Below are positions 1-11,146 of a stretch of DNA of 64,000 nucleotides, piece by piece. The translations under genes were made by a program, and so were the position numbers. The DNA is taken from NCBI GenBank assembly GCA_036365515.1, contig CM070873.1:173150104-173214103 (forward strand). Reading direction: 5' to 3'. This DNA comes from Torymus aiolomorphi (lineage: Eukaryota; Arthropoda; Insecta; Hymenoptera; Torymidae). The notes beneath the pieces were generated by a model. It did not search any database and was not told where the DNA came from. It saw only the letters and a list, made by a program, of their open reading frames with translations. How positions within the stretch are numbered: position 1 is the first letter of the stretch; each line of letters starts with the position of its first letter.

Positions 1-570
1 GATTTAAATTTTTGAATCGGATGGGTCGCATTAGAAAAAGCATAAAAAACCTATAATTTAAAAAAAAAATTATCTAGCTATCACGGTTCTCTTGTCATTA
101 ACAAAAACGTGCTTTCTTTAAAAAAGCTAATAACTCCTAAACTAAACGGTCAATTTTTTGGAGAAAATTCACGATAATGCAAAATATAAATTGCTATAAT
201 CTGTGAAAATTTTAATCCATTCTGTTGGTTAGTTTTTGAGAAAAAAATTCAATAATGGAAAAACTGTGTTCTCTATGTCGCACGTTTTATGGAGTAAACC
301 TGGATTAATCGCTTTGTAATTTCTTATAGAGGTAGATTTTGGATAGATCTCCGCTAAGTTCTTTGGGCTACATGATCGGTCCATAAATTTCTGAGATATT
401 TGAGGTTAAAAGTTTTTTAACTTTTTTTTCAAATCGAAATTTCTCAAAAACGGCTCTATGTATCTGTAACATATTTTATATTTAAAATATATACTATACA
501 TATGAGGAAATCCACGGAACCTTTAACTGTTTTGATACTTTTTTCTTAAAGTAATTTATTGCTGCTATTA
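1..570 (-). repeat. 3' part of a dispersed repeat (copy C, inverted)
   Basis: Reading the minus strand, this stretch matches the last ~600 bases of the repeat found at 22290-23570 and 37000-38590. Shared landmarks are a run 'aacaaaagaaccgtgatagcta', the phrase 'tttttctcaaaaacta' and the 'aatttctgagatattt' block. No coding potential is visible. It is truncated by the window edge, so its true length is unknown. Confidence 0.6.
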
Positions 571-734
571 GTTGAGCGTGCGAAGCACATAAACGAGACA
601 AGGTGTAAAATCTTCAATTTTTACGTAGAAAGCCAGTCCGGTAATCCATATTAGTGTGCCACGCATGCTCAAGTCTGGGGATGTAAAAAACTGTCGAAAA
701 AAGTCCACTTTTGGAAAAAGTGGATAATAATAAT

Positions 735-1000
735 AAGTGGATAGTATTTAAGTATATAATAGGTACAATTAAAGTATATTCATTGTTTAAAGAATTTCAA
801 AAAAATTTAATGCGAGCAATATGACAATCTCAAGAATATAAATGCAGAGAGGAATTTTTTGAAATAAACAATGATACTACACATGATATCTCATCATTCA
901 TTAAAGTTTTTATTACGTAACCCTTTAATTAACTCGTTATTTAACCCATACTTTAACTCGTTATTTTAACCATTTTTTTAACCCTTTTTTAACCTCCAGA
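735..1000 (+). repeat. Dispersed repeat ending in degenerate TTTAACCC runs (partner at 55910-56330)
   Basis: About 260 bases match 55910-56165 in the same orientation: 'tataataggtac', 'aaagtatattcattgtttaaag', 'aaatgcagagag', 'ttttttgaaataaac', and then blocks of TTTAACCC and ACTCGTTA. No ORF is present. It looks like the tail of one transposable-element family present twice in the window; the family is not recognised. Between this and 1190 I see only AT-rich sequence and a perfect 16-base palindrome, AGCCGATATATCGGCT, at about 1012. Confidence 0.6.
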
Positions 1001-1189
1001 GGACCGGAAAGCCGATATATCGGCTCGCTTTGTGATATCAACTTCGTACATAGTTGGTACACGATACTAGACAATAATTTGGGCACTTCTAAAGGGGGCT
1101 TTTAAATCTCAAATCCCGGCCGTCTGTTATTTGTTGTTATTTGTTATTGTTTCCTTATTATTGTTTTTACGTAAGTCTTTCTTCCCCAA

Positions 1190-1890
1190 TGCTTCTTTTA
1201 CTTTCTTCTCGGTAGTGGCATTTTTACGCGATTCTTTTTTCCGCGATGCTTCTTTTACTTTGTGCTAGGCAGTGGCATCTTTTCGCGACTCGTTTTTACG
1301 CCATGCCTCTTTTTCCTTGTGCTCGGTAGTGGCTTCTTTTCGTAAGTTTCTTTTGAATTTTCACGTCGTTTTTTGATTATATTTGCCTCCGATAATTTTT
1401 GTTCGGTGCTAGCATTTTCCGTGATTCTCTTTTTCTCATTGCTTCTTTAATTTTCTGTTCTGCAGACATATCTTTTCTAACTTTCCGTTTTCCACTTGAT
1501 TTCTTTAATTGCAATTCTTTATTTGCAATTTTTTCAATTATTTTGCTCTGATCATTCTTAGCATCTAATTCTTTATAATTTGAATAAGAATGTATTTTTT
1601 TATCACAATTTCTATTATCGATGTTTTCATGCAATCAACAGTTACAATCACTCTTTTTTTATTATTATAATTTTCTGATTGTAATTCATATAATTTACTA
1701 TAATTAGTAATGTTTATTGGAATTTCTAATTGATTTCCTAAGTGTTGCAATTGCGACATACCATTAGTGCAATATTTTCCATTTGAATAATTATTGATTC
1801 TGCTACCTCGTACTTTGTTATGGAATATTAGAAACATTTGTATTTCATTTCGTTTGAATATATTAATTAAATGATTTCTCATTTTGGTTC
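1190..1890 (-). pseudogene. Decayed minus-strand gene with lysine/arginine-rich repeat tail
   Basis: On the minus strand two overlapping frames (1565-1882 and 1377-1634) read as one interrupted protein. The 5' part is Asn-rich and contains SQLQHLGNQLEIPINITNY. The 3' part is strongly basic and helical (MSAEQKIKEAMRKRESRK). Downstream to 1190 the same strand carries about four imperfect ~65-base repeats encoding KEAxRKxESRKxAT-like units, broken by stops. Basic, repetitive N-termini of this kind occur in Helitron Rep/helicase proteins, but no Rep or helicase motif is visible here, so the family is undecided. Confidence 0.45.
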
Positions 1891-2149
1891 CTCAAAAAAC
1901 CGCTGCCAATTCATTGACACGTAGCTTCCTCAAACTTAATTTACTTATTCCTTTAATTAATTTTTAATAACAAAATTTATAATTTTTGCGACAATTTACG
2001 ACATAAATATAATTAAATTCATTTATGAAGATTAAAAAGTATTTATTTTGAAATTATGTATAAAATATGAATGAAATAGTAGGTATGATTTTTTTTTAAA
2101 TTATGTGTCATAAATAAATAAAATAATTGATTGTAATGTTATCGTCAAT

Positions 2150-2155
2150 AGTACA
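2150..2155. repeat. Left target-site duplication of the Polinton (AGTACA)
   Basis: AGTACA directly precedes the first base of the left inverted repeat and is repeated directly after the right one at 19713-19718. Polintons make 6-bp target duplications, so this fixes the left boundary. Confidence 0.92.
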
Positions 2156-3002
2156 AGTAGTAAAGGGACCGGTATAGCGAGACGGCCCCCCGCGGTGCGG
2201 TGTGTAGGGGCCGTGTGGCACCCCGCTGTGCGGCGTGTATGGGTTCCAAAGTGTGACAAGGTCATTAACCCAAGTGTTTACAGTAGCAAGTGTGGCCACA
2301 AGCTAATTAGTGTAAACAATGGGGGGTGATTTATTACTCCCATAAATAATGGCCCACTTATGGCACCCGCCATGACGTCATGCCGCTATACATGCCCTAT
2401 GTGTGTTGCCGTATATGCCTTGACTCGAGGTGGTGGGGGGCGAGCGCTTTGGCTGTCCGCGCTACGCCATAAAGACCCGTAGGGTGCTAGGCCTCTCGCT
2501 GTATAGACCGTGTGCTGTGTGTATGGGCCCCAAGTGTGAACAGAATTATTACTCCATAAATAACGTCCTACTTATCGCTCGCGCCATGACGCTATGCCGC
2601 TATACCTGCCCGGCGCGTGCCGGCGTATATGCCTCAACTCGGGGATGGTGGGGGAGAGACCTTTGGCTATACGCGCTACGCCATAAAGACCTCTCGCTTT
2701 ATAGACCGCGTGCTGTGTGTGTATGGATCCCAAGTGTGACAAGGTCATTAGCAGGTGTGAACACAAGATAATAATGATAAACAATGGGTCGGATTATTAC
2801 CCATAAATAACAGCCCACTTACCGCCCCCGCCATGACGCCATGCCGCTATACCTACCAGGCGCGTGCCGCCGTATATGTCCCGACTCGTCGTGGTGGTGG
2901 TGGTGGTGGGAGAGACCTTTGGCTATAGGCTCTACGCCATAAAGTCCCATAGAGTGCTGGAGTGGGCTCTCTCGCTGTATAGACCGTGTGTGTGTGTGTG
3001 TT

Positions 3003-3039
<37 letters not shown>

Positions 3040-3136
3040 TCGTAATAAGTTGGGGTGGGAACAGGGAGTTGGTGTAAAGGAGAGGTCTGCAAATAAAAAA
3101 GCTGTTGATGAACAAAAAAATTTTTTATTTATTTAA
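2156..3136 (+). repeat. Polinton left terminal inverted repeat
   Basis: About 981 bases match the reverse complement of 18735-19712 with scattered substitutions and small indels, from the tip AGTAGTAAAGGGACC inwards to the 'ggtctgcaaataaaaaa' inner end. The repeat contains three internal units (about 2300-3000) with period ~215-245 bp, each built of a CATGACGYCATGCCGCTATA block, a 'gacctttggctat' block and a 'ctctcgctgtatagaccgtg' block followed by a short TG run. The short ORFs that cross it are not conserved in form and are not called. Confidence 0.93.
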
Positions 3137-3146
3137 TCGTAGAAGA

Positions 3147-3314
3147 AAGTTAGTCTTACGTTAACATAACTACCGACATCACGAACGCACAATTTTTATT
3201 TTAACTTATACACGAATTACTATTTTACAGTTGGTCTTACGGCAATATAAATATCGACATCACTAACGCACAATTTTTATTTTAACTTATAATACGAATT
3301 ACTATTTTAGAAGC
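3147..3314 (+). repeat. Two-copy ~82-bp direct repeat just inside the left TIR
   Basis: Two units (about 3150-3229 and 3231-3312) share 'aacgcacaatttttatttt' and 'acgaattactatttta'. No ORF is present. The location just inside the inverted repeat suggests a terminal regulatory or replication-related sequence, but that is inference only. Confidence 0.7.
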
Positions 3315-3434
3315 ACACCATACGCATTCAGCCAATCGCAAACATTTTATTTCGGTTGCACTTTTTAATCATTGTTTTTAAGCGCGAAATATAAAATTGG
3401 ATTAATAATAACGATGCTGACACTTGCACTACTT

Positions 3435-3602
<168 letters not shown>

Positions 3603-4500
3603 CTGCTGTTAGTGAGGACAGCTAGAGTGGGGATGAGTAAAAAACGTAAAAAAGCAATGTGTCGTCGGTACATCTTTCTTTCGGGGATGCCACGACAGAC
3701 TGTATTTCGACGCTTTTCGAAAATGAAATTTACGACATGCCGGGTTTCCAGACGCTCTGATGAAAGCGCATATGTTTTGCCGCGGAGAACCTCGGCGAAA
3801 TCTTTCCCGAATGAAAATTTTTTATTACTCTTTCATGGTTTAAGCACAGCGGCCTCGCAGAAGTTTCTGGCTCTACGAGCGCGCGCACGGAATGAGTAGT
3901 TAAGTATCTGCACGTGAGAAAAACAGAAACACGTGTAGGCGTAGAAAACAACCCTTGGAAGGATACTTCGGGTTTTTACAGGAAGAGATTTTTTAACATC
4001 TGTAGAGTTTCTTTTCTTATCGAAAAGCTGTACGACTACCATAGTAATCGTACCCCGCTTCGAGGGGGATTCTCAATTTTTCTTCAAACCCGTCGGCACG
4101 CGTGACGAAAACCTTTCGAGCTAAACTATCGCTACGTGACAGGACCATGCAATAATGCCAAGGGGTTATCCTCGAAACTTGCATCCGTTGCGAAGAAAGT
4201 AAGCCCCGTTGTTTTTTCGAAACAATATATCACGGTATTAGCCCCGCAACAGGATGTTTCGCGTGTAAAGCTTACGCACCGGGGTTTCCGTCGCGCGATG
4301 ACGCATAGCAATACTCGGAGTTATTTTTCACCCAGCTACACATTTTTAACGGAAAAAAGTTACCTCCTGCGCTTTGGTGAGATTTTCCAGAGACGGCACG
4401 AGTACATAACGTAAACAGATGCTCAAAAACCCCTGAGGGAAAGGTATTTTCTGATACCACGTGTATACTGTATTCAAAACACTCGACGCCGTTGACACCG
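3603..4500 (+). other. Non-coding left arm of the Polinton, no convincing gene
   Basis: Several short overlapping ORFs occur on both strands, but none has a recognisable motif or a consistent codon pattern. The sequence is mixed in composition with many 'cgaaa/gaaaac' words. It precedes the polymerase promoter and is best regarded as 5' regulatory or untranslated sequence. Confidence 0.5.
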
Positions 4501-4514
4501 CCAAAAAGTCGCGC

Positions 4515-4554
4515 TATAAAAGCGGTGAGGGCCACTTACGGTCCTACCAGTCTT
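4515..4554 (+). promoter_or_regulatory. TATA box and Inr of the polymerase gene
   Basis: TATAAAAG lies at 4515-4522. An initiator-like CCAGTCT lies at 4547-4553, about 32-34 bases after the start of the TATA box. The first in-frame ATG (4578) follows about 28 bases later. This is the spacing of an arthropod RNA polymerase II core promoter and supports the start chosen for the next gene. Confidence 0.65.
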
Positions 4555-4577
4555 TCTTTCGAACGAGAAGCGTCACC

Positions 4578-6437
4578 ATGGAGAATTTTGTCGCTTGTAA
4601 AAGTTTACGGGAAGCCGTATTGCGTCTCGCAGCGCAATCACGCTATAGTAGAGGTGGCGCGTGGCGTACACGACTGAGGACGTTGTCTTCTACGGAACTT
4701 GTCAATCAGTTACGACGCTTGTTACGGCTGACTGGCTATCGGGCGATAGCAAGATTATTTCGTACGTTCAGGCATTCGCGAGATGTACAGCGTACCATCG
4801 GGGAATTTGTGGTCGAGTGCAACTTGGACAGATTGCCTGTTTTTAGAAAGCTCATAAGCGAGTACGAGGAGCTAATGGGTAAGTGAACAAATTTTTAATA
4901 TTTTTCCTAAAATTTTTTAAAAATTTAGTTCTCTAAAAACATTTTTTTCCAGCCTTAGAAGATATATTGCGCGACAGCGATTCTGATAGCGAAAATATCG
5001 AAGCTGATGACGAGGAGAGCAGCGACGCCACTTACTTTGAGTGGCATGCCGATGATACACCGTCTCAACCAGGGCCGTCGGGGGTGGCAAGCGGTTCGGC
5101 GCGCACTGATGGACGACAAAATCCTGTAGCTCGCAGGCTATCGTTTGACACTGATAGCGACGCGGCTGATGACGGTAGCTCGCAGCAGCAAATCTGGGTC
5201 GCTGACGTACACAACGCACCTCTTTCCGACGATAATCCGCCTACAGAAACGGTGTCTGACAGCGAAGAGGAGCGCACCGTAAGCCCGAACCTTATTAATG
5301 CGGAAGACCATGAAAGGACGAATCTAGAAATGGAGGCGGTAGAAAATGAGCGAGAGTATATACTGGAGGCATTATCATCATACGTGGAGCCGGGGGAAGC
5401 CGTTCACCGGGCGTTTTTGAGCGATCCTCCTCAGGCGTCAGCAGATGTAGGCATCGCGAATACCGCTGAAAATCGCTACAACATCTTGAGCAATTTTTAC
5501 CTTGGAGATCCCGGAGCATACGATAATAACTTTAACCCGTGGGACGAAGTTCATCTGCGTATAAATGAGCGTAAGTTAAATTAAGTTTTCTTTTTTGTAA
5601 TGTAAAAAAAAGAGCATGTTGTTGAAAAAAATATTTTTCTTTTTTAGTCATAAGACATCGGGATAGTATATCGTACGACTATCCCTATGACATTCCCGAT
5701 ATATCTGGGGTTTACGAGCGGTTTTTGAATATACTCCATTCACCACGTGCACAGGTGTTGCGTTGGTTTCATGACCAGGCGGAAAATATATTTTCTCCGT
5801 TGTATACGGAAATAGATCTCGCGGATCTATTAGTACGTGTAAGCGAAAGTTTTCGCGGGCCACCGGAAGAATAGAAAATGACTAAAAAAGAGAAATGTTT
5901 AAATAATATTAAAAGCTGACGACAATTCATTTTATTCATTTAGAGTCCCGTCAATCCCCTCTTCAGGTAGGCGCTGGTGAAGGTCGTAGCAGAAGCAACA
6001 GCAGCCACAGCAGCAGTAGCAGCGTCACGCGCGACGACGAGGCTGACGCAGGGCCCGAGCGGTTTATTATAGCTGCCGAGGGAGAGCAGTACATGCGTAG
6101 GTTTGCTGTTCACGGCCGCACGGTCAGTTTTAATATACGTGACCCACCTGCCGGGGAAAACCCTGTATTATGGCTCGAGGAAAGCATTAGAGACATTTAC
6201 GAATACATTACATCTAACGTTCCACCTAGCACATTAATCGGCGTGAGTATTCGTAGTGATCGGTTTGCGCGGGGGCCCGGAGGGTTGTCGTTCAGGCCTA
6301 TTGAAAATTTCAGTTACTTAGATTTATGGAATTTGATAAATTCTATAAGTCAAAGTAACGCAGTTTTGGGTATCGTTGATACACTAGCCTTACAAATATA
6401 TCACGTTGAAATGCCTGTTGGCGCAGGGAGACCATGA
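4578..6437 (+). CDS. Spliced acidic N-terminal section of the Polinton PolB gene (4 exons)
   Basis: The model is exon 1 4578-4878, exon 2 4953-5570, exon 3 5648-5838 and exon 4 5946-6437. Donors are GTAAGT, GTAAGT and GTAAGC; acceptors are TTTCCAG, TTTTTAG and ATTTAGAG. Phases match at every junction, giving an open frame of 533 codons. Exon 1 is basic (RTRLRTLSSTELVNQLRRLL). Exon 2 is very acidic and Ser-rich (DSDSDSENIEADDEESSD). Exon 3 carries YERFLNILHSPRAQVLRWF. Exon 4 begins with a Ser/Arg run and then folds into a conserved-looking block (RFAVHGRTVSFNIRDPP...). That last block is what normally precedes the polymerase N-terminus in Polintons. The frame ends at TGA 6435-6437, but the same frame stays open beyond it into polymerase sequence. 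The gene was therefore probably continuous with the next feature, the TGA being a nonsense mutation. A separate leader protein is the alternative. Molecular role unknown; disordered acidic regions of this sort often mediate protein contacts. Confidence 0.65.
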
Positions 6438-9400
6438 CCAAAACAAGCGCTAAGCATAGGTGGTCTTCGTAAACGCTCGATCGTAACAATAAAAAACGAG
6501 GACAATTTATGTTTACCGCGCGCGCTCGTAGTAGCGAGAGCACACTTAGCTCTTAAAACATCCGAATGCCCGGCGACGCGCGACGAGTGGCGCGTAATCC
6601 GCGACGGCCGGCGAAAATTACAGAAAGAGCGCGCAGAGAAACTCGTGCACGATGCAGGAGTAATTTTACCGCTAGAGGGGTGTGGATTCCGCGAGTTGAC
6701 GGCGTTTCAAGATTTTTTGCTGCGGAGGGTATTGCTATGGTTATATTTGAAAAGTGTAACCTGGGTAGCGGCGAACCCCCGTTATTTGACGGCCGAAACA
6801 AGATTCAAGATTTAAATGCACCGCTTCACGGTGTTATTTATTTAATCTTTGAGGAGCAGTCTAGACACTTTAACGTGATCACTAATTTATTTGCTGCGGC
6901 CGGGTCAAAATTTTTTTGCTCTTATTGTAACAAGGGTTTTCGCCGTATTGGGCAACACAAGTGTAAACGAACTTGTGAATCTTGCTTTGTTACACCTCCA
7001 TGTAGGAGTGACGGTGTAGAAATGATAGAGTGCACAGAGTGTGGACGTAAATTTTTCGGGCATGGTTGTTTCGTTAATCACAAGTGCGCGCGTTCGTACA
7101 AAAAAAATAATCGCAAAGTGTGCGACGTCGTGCGGCTATGCGAAAATTGTTTAAAAATAGTAAATACGCAGCACAGTCAACACGAGTGTCGTATTAGTTA
7201 TTGCAAACAATGTTCGAAGCGGCAGCCGTTCAATCATGCATGTTTCATGCAACCAATTGGTGGTGGTGGTGACTTGAAAGCGGAAAAAAAATTTTTATAC
7301 ATTTTTTACGATTTTGAGATCCGTCAGGATACGTCGTATGGAGAAAACGCCCGAATTCACGTGCCGAATCTCTGTGTCGCGCATGAGGTTTGCACGGATT
7401 GCATAGACGTGGACGACCTTAAAATCATTTGTAGCAAATGCGGCGTGCGCGAGTTCATTTTCACAGACGATCCGGTAAAACAGCTCTTGAGCTTGTGCAT
7501 TCGGGAAAGCACTGAATTTTCCGAAATTGTATGCATCGCCCACAATGCCAAGGCTTTTGATGCTCAATTCATTTTAAAAGAATTGGCCGAAAACTCTGGG
7601 CGCACAGCACCAGCGTCATTTTGAACGGTCAAAATATTACAATGTTGAAGTACGGCCGAACCAAGTTTATCGACAGCATCAACTATTTTCAAATGAAATT
7701 GAGTGCTCTACCAGCTACCTTCGGTTTACCCGAAAGTAGTAAGAAGGGCTATTTTCCACATCTGTTTAATACCCTTGAGAACCAGCGGTACGTTGGGCCT
7801 CTACCAGCGCTAGAGTTTTATTGCCCTGACACTATGTCGCCTGCTGAGCGGGCCGTTTTTCTCGAGTGGCATGAAAATACAAGTCGTGGCTATATATTCG
7901 ACTTTCAAAAAGAGATAGTGGAATATTGCCAGATGGACGTGGAGATACTGAGGCGCGCGTGTATACAATTTCGAAAAATTTTTCTCGAGGTAGGCGAAAC
8001 GGACCCGTTCGTATCAGTGTGTACAATCGCGTCGGCGTGTTCGTACGTTTTTCGTAAACATTTTTTAGTTCCGAATACTATAGGAATAATTCCACCGAAC
8101 GGTTATAGGCGCGCTGACAAACACTCGCAAAAATCAATAGAGTGGTTGCTGTATTGCGAGCGCGAGATCGGTCGGGAGATCGTACATGCAGGGAGGACGC
8201 GTGAGTTTCGCTTGCCCGAGGGATTTTTAGTGGACGGTTACCTACCTGCTTTCCCTCCCGGTGAGAGGGAAGCAGCTGAGGGAATCGCTTTTGAATTTCA
8301 AGGTTGTTACGTGCACGGTTGCCCGCGATGTTTTACGAATAACCGAGAATCGGTAAAAAATAACTTTAATCAAACGTATGTACAGGCGTACGAAAGTGTA
8401 CAGGTAAAAGTCGGACGAATGCGGAGTCTCGGCTACGAAGTGCGCGAGATGCGGGAGTGTGAATTCGATGGGATAAAAAAGGCAACAGCCCGAGTTTGTA
8501 CGGTATCTGGATACTCACCCGATAATGAGTAGAATAACGCTCAATCCGCGGGATGCGTTTTTCGGTGGGCGAACTGAAAATATAGTCACCTCATGCACTG
8601 TAGAGCCGGGTGAAGAGATCAAATATACTGATATTTGCTCTCTTTACCCGTATATATGTAAGCGAGGCCGCTTTCCTATCGGTCACCCGCACATTTACAT
8701 AGGCTCGGAATGCGCCGCGTTAACGAATGGCCAGAATAACAATCTCGCGCGCGTCGAAGGGCTCGTCAAATGCAAAATTTTGCCACCGCGAAATTTATTA
8801 TTGCCCGTATTACCGATAAAAATGCACGGGCGCCTTATTTTTGGTCTCTGTCGTTCCTGCTGTGAGGAAATGCGTCAGGACGACTGCAACCACGAACAAG
8901 TCGCCGAGCGTGAGTTTAGCGGGACATGGGTAGTGCACGAGTTACAGAAAGCAATCGAATTGGGCTACAGCGTGACTGAGATATTTGTCATATGGCAATA
9001 TAAGAGCACACAGTATGACCAGTGCAGCGGTGAGGGTGGTCTGTTTGCCGCGTACGTAAATACCTTCCTTCGGTTGAAACAACAAGCGAGCGGGTGGCCG
9101 TCTTGGTGTACGGACGATACTACCAAGGAGTGTTATATTGACGAGTACGAGCGCGAAGAAGGAATAAGGTTAGACCGGGAAAAGATTGAAAAAAATTCGG
9201 GTTTACGTTCGGTCGTAAAACTCTGCTTAAATTCATTTTGGGGAAAGTTTGGGCAACGCTCGAATTTAAAACAAACGGATGTGGTCAAAACGCGCGAGGG
9301 GCTACTGAAACTGCTCACGACGCCTGAAAATGAAGTTTTCGACGTGCTCCCGGTTAGCGAGGATCTTTTGTACGCAAATTGGCGCTATAAAGAGGACGCT

Positions 9401-9970
9401 GTAGAGTCGTCGCCGAACACAAATGTGGTACTAGCAGCCTACACCACCGAGCAGGCGCGTCTCGAGATTTACTCGTATATAGAAAAGCTTTCGGCCAACC
9501 GCGTTCTCTACCTGGATACCGATTCGTGTATATTCAAGTGCAGCGAGAAAGACCCTTCAGAGTATAGGCCTCCTTTAGGCACTCTTCTCGGCAGCATGAC
9601 GGACGTGCTCAAGGGCTACGGAGAGGGAGCTTATATTACCAGCTTTCTCTCCGGGGGTCCGAAATTTTATGCCTTTCGTGCGATCGTCCCATCGACCGGC
9701 ATCACTCACGAGTACTGTAAAGTAAAGGGAATTTCTCTTAATAGCGCCAATACGAGCAAGATCAATTTCACTAGTATCGAGCGCTTGATCGCAGAGTATT
9801 TCGATAACGACGAGAGCTCGCCTATCGTTTTGAAATACAATGCGATCAGACGCACTCGCACGTACGAGGTCATTACGCGCAGCGAAAAAAAATCCTGTTC
9901 CATAGTTCTGAGAAAGCGAAGATATTTCCAACACGACGTTTCGCTTCCTTTCGGCTATAAGCGCAATTGA
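6438..9970 (+). pseudogene. polB: Protein-primed family B DNA polymerase (Polinton pPolB), broken
   Basis: The enzyme would replicate the element from a protein primer. In order I see: a KNEDNLCLPRALVVA block (frame 3, ~6490-6540); zinc-ribbon-like Cys pairs (CSYCNKGF, CTECGRKFFGHGC, CKQC; ~6915-7240); ExoI YDFEIRQD (~7308); ExoII IAHNAKAFDAQFI (~7540); ExoIII YCQMDVEIL (~7925); PolA DICSLYPYI (~8631); PolB motif KLCLNSFWGKFGQ (~9219); and PolC YLDTDSCIF (~9510). All catalytic acidic residues are present. Breaks are the in-frame TGA at 6435-6437; a loss of one base (or -1 shift) in the T6 run at 6713-6718; a -1 shift near 7600-7620 ending in TGA 7622-7624; and a compensating +1 shift in the A6 run at 8475-8480. 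The frame is open from there to TGA 9968-9970. The family assignment is certain; whether every break is biological rather than a sequencing error in homopolymers cannot be told here. Confidence 0.93.
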
Positions 9971-10489
9971 ATAATTGTATATTTTAATGCGTTGAATATT
10001 GTAACTTCTGTATATTTTTCATAATAATAATAATAATAAAAATGTATTGTAGATATTTAAACTTTTTTTATGTGTTAATTATTTTTCCCCCATATCCCCT
10101 CATCCCACGTACCTATTTATAGCGGAGATCAGCTAACCCGCGCGCGTGCGCGCGCCGCGGAGATCAACGGAACAATGCATTAAACACGCAGCGATGGTTG
10201 CTTATAGCCGCGAAAGTCACCTGATCAACGCGGTAAATATACTTATCCGCGCGAGGGCCGGAGTATGCTAATGACTGCGGAAGTCACCACCGCGGAAGTC
10301 ACCACAGCGGTGATATGGTGATCTCCGCGCGCGCGCGCCCGCCCCGCCGCCGCCGCCGCGGGGATCCTAAATATCGTAGCTATATGCGGTGATGTTTTTC
10401 ACGTACTTCATCGTCAGCTGAGCGCGTGAGCGTGTTAAGGGTTTAAAAAAGGCTGCCCGCGTGTAATTTTCTTTATTCGCGTCGTAAAC
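9971..10489 (+). promoter_or_regulatory. PolB 3' end and CpG-rich control region before the packaging cassette
   Basis: 9971-10090 is AT-rich with (TAA)n and AATAAAAA-type signals (~10025-10040) suited to polymerase mRNA polyadenylation. From ~10110 to 10400 the sequence switches to dense CpG with reiterated words GCGGAGATCA (twice), GCGGAAGTCACC (twice), GCGAAAGTCACCTGATCA and the mirror GGTGATCTCCGCG, together with CGCGCG and (CCG)n runs. The words look like repeated protein-binding sites in both orientations. A TTTAAAAAAGG box at ~10441 lies about 50 bases before the ATPase start. No ORF is present. Confidence 0.55.
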
Positions 10490-11146
10490 ATGGACACGCG
10501 ATGGAAGCATCCTTTTACTTGCTGCGTGTGCGGTCCCACAGGCTGCGGTAAAACTTTATTCGTTAAAAGCTTTCTCGCCTACCTGCCAGAGGTCTGTGAC
10601 ACACGTTTCGACCGTGTCTTATTTTATTACACCGAATGGCAAGACGCGTACAGACGAGATTTTAAACCCAACGGGCCACCCATCGAGTTTCGAGAGGGCC
10701 TTCCACAGATGGCGGATTACTCGAGTGACAATGAGAAAAAAAAGTTACTCATTCTCGACGACCTCATGCGTGAATCGTCGAGCGATGTTATTTTAGATTT
10801 ATTTACAAAGGGTAGTCATCACAAAAATATTAGCGTAATATTCGTTACGCAAAACGTATTTCACAAAGGTAAGGCACAGCGCGACATTAGTTTGAATACC
10901 AAGTATCTGGTATTGTTCAAAAATCCTCGCGACAGAGCACAAATACAGCACCTCGCGAGACAAATTTTTCCGGAAGATTCGGCTTTTTTGCGTGAGGCCT
11001 ATCTAGACGCCACGCGTGAACCTCACTCCTATCTTTTTATCGATCTCTCTCAAGCCTGCTTAGACGAGTTTAGATTTCGAGCAAACATATTTCCCAATGC
11101 CGGGACGCACGTTGCCTACGTGCCCAAGTACTTTAAATCGCGGTGA
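10490..11146 (+). CDS. A32-like genome-packaging ATPase
   Basis: 218 aa, intact. Walker A GPTGCGKT is at residues 15-22, immediately preceded by a Cys-rich strand (CCVC). Walker B LLILDDLM is at 86-93. A VTQN motif follows at about 117, the arrangement of FtsK/HerA-type ATPases such as poxvirus A32 and the Polinton ATPase. The protein is expected to pump DNA into the capsid. The length is normal for the family, and the ATG lies just after a TATA-like box. It opens the tightly packed virion cassette; the next ATG starts at the base after its stop codon. No lesion is seen, in contrast to the polymerase. Confidence 0.93.
   Translation: MDTRWKHPFTCCVCGPTGCGKTLFVKSFLAYLPEVCDTRFDRVLFYYTEWQDAYRRDFKPNGPPIEFREGLPQMADYSSDNEKKKLLILDDLMRESSSDVILDLFTKGSHHKNISVIFVTQNVFHKGKAQRDISLNTKYLVLFKNPRDRAQIQHLARQIFPEDSAFLREAYLDATREPHSYLFIDLSQACLDEFRFRANIFPNAGTHVAYVPKYFKSR

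Noticed and set aside
2430..3136. Several 60-113-aa ORFs inside the left inverted repeat and their counterparts at 18778-19542
   Set aside because: They exist in several frames and on both strands because of internal sub-repeats and do not keep frame between the arms.
7600..7640. Programmed -1 frameshift at the second PolB break
   Set aside because: No X XXY YYZ heptamer in register was found; ordinary indel is simpler.
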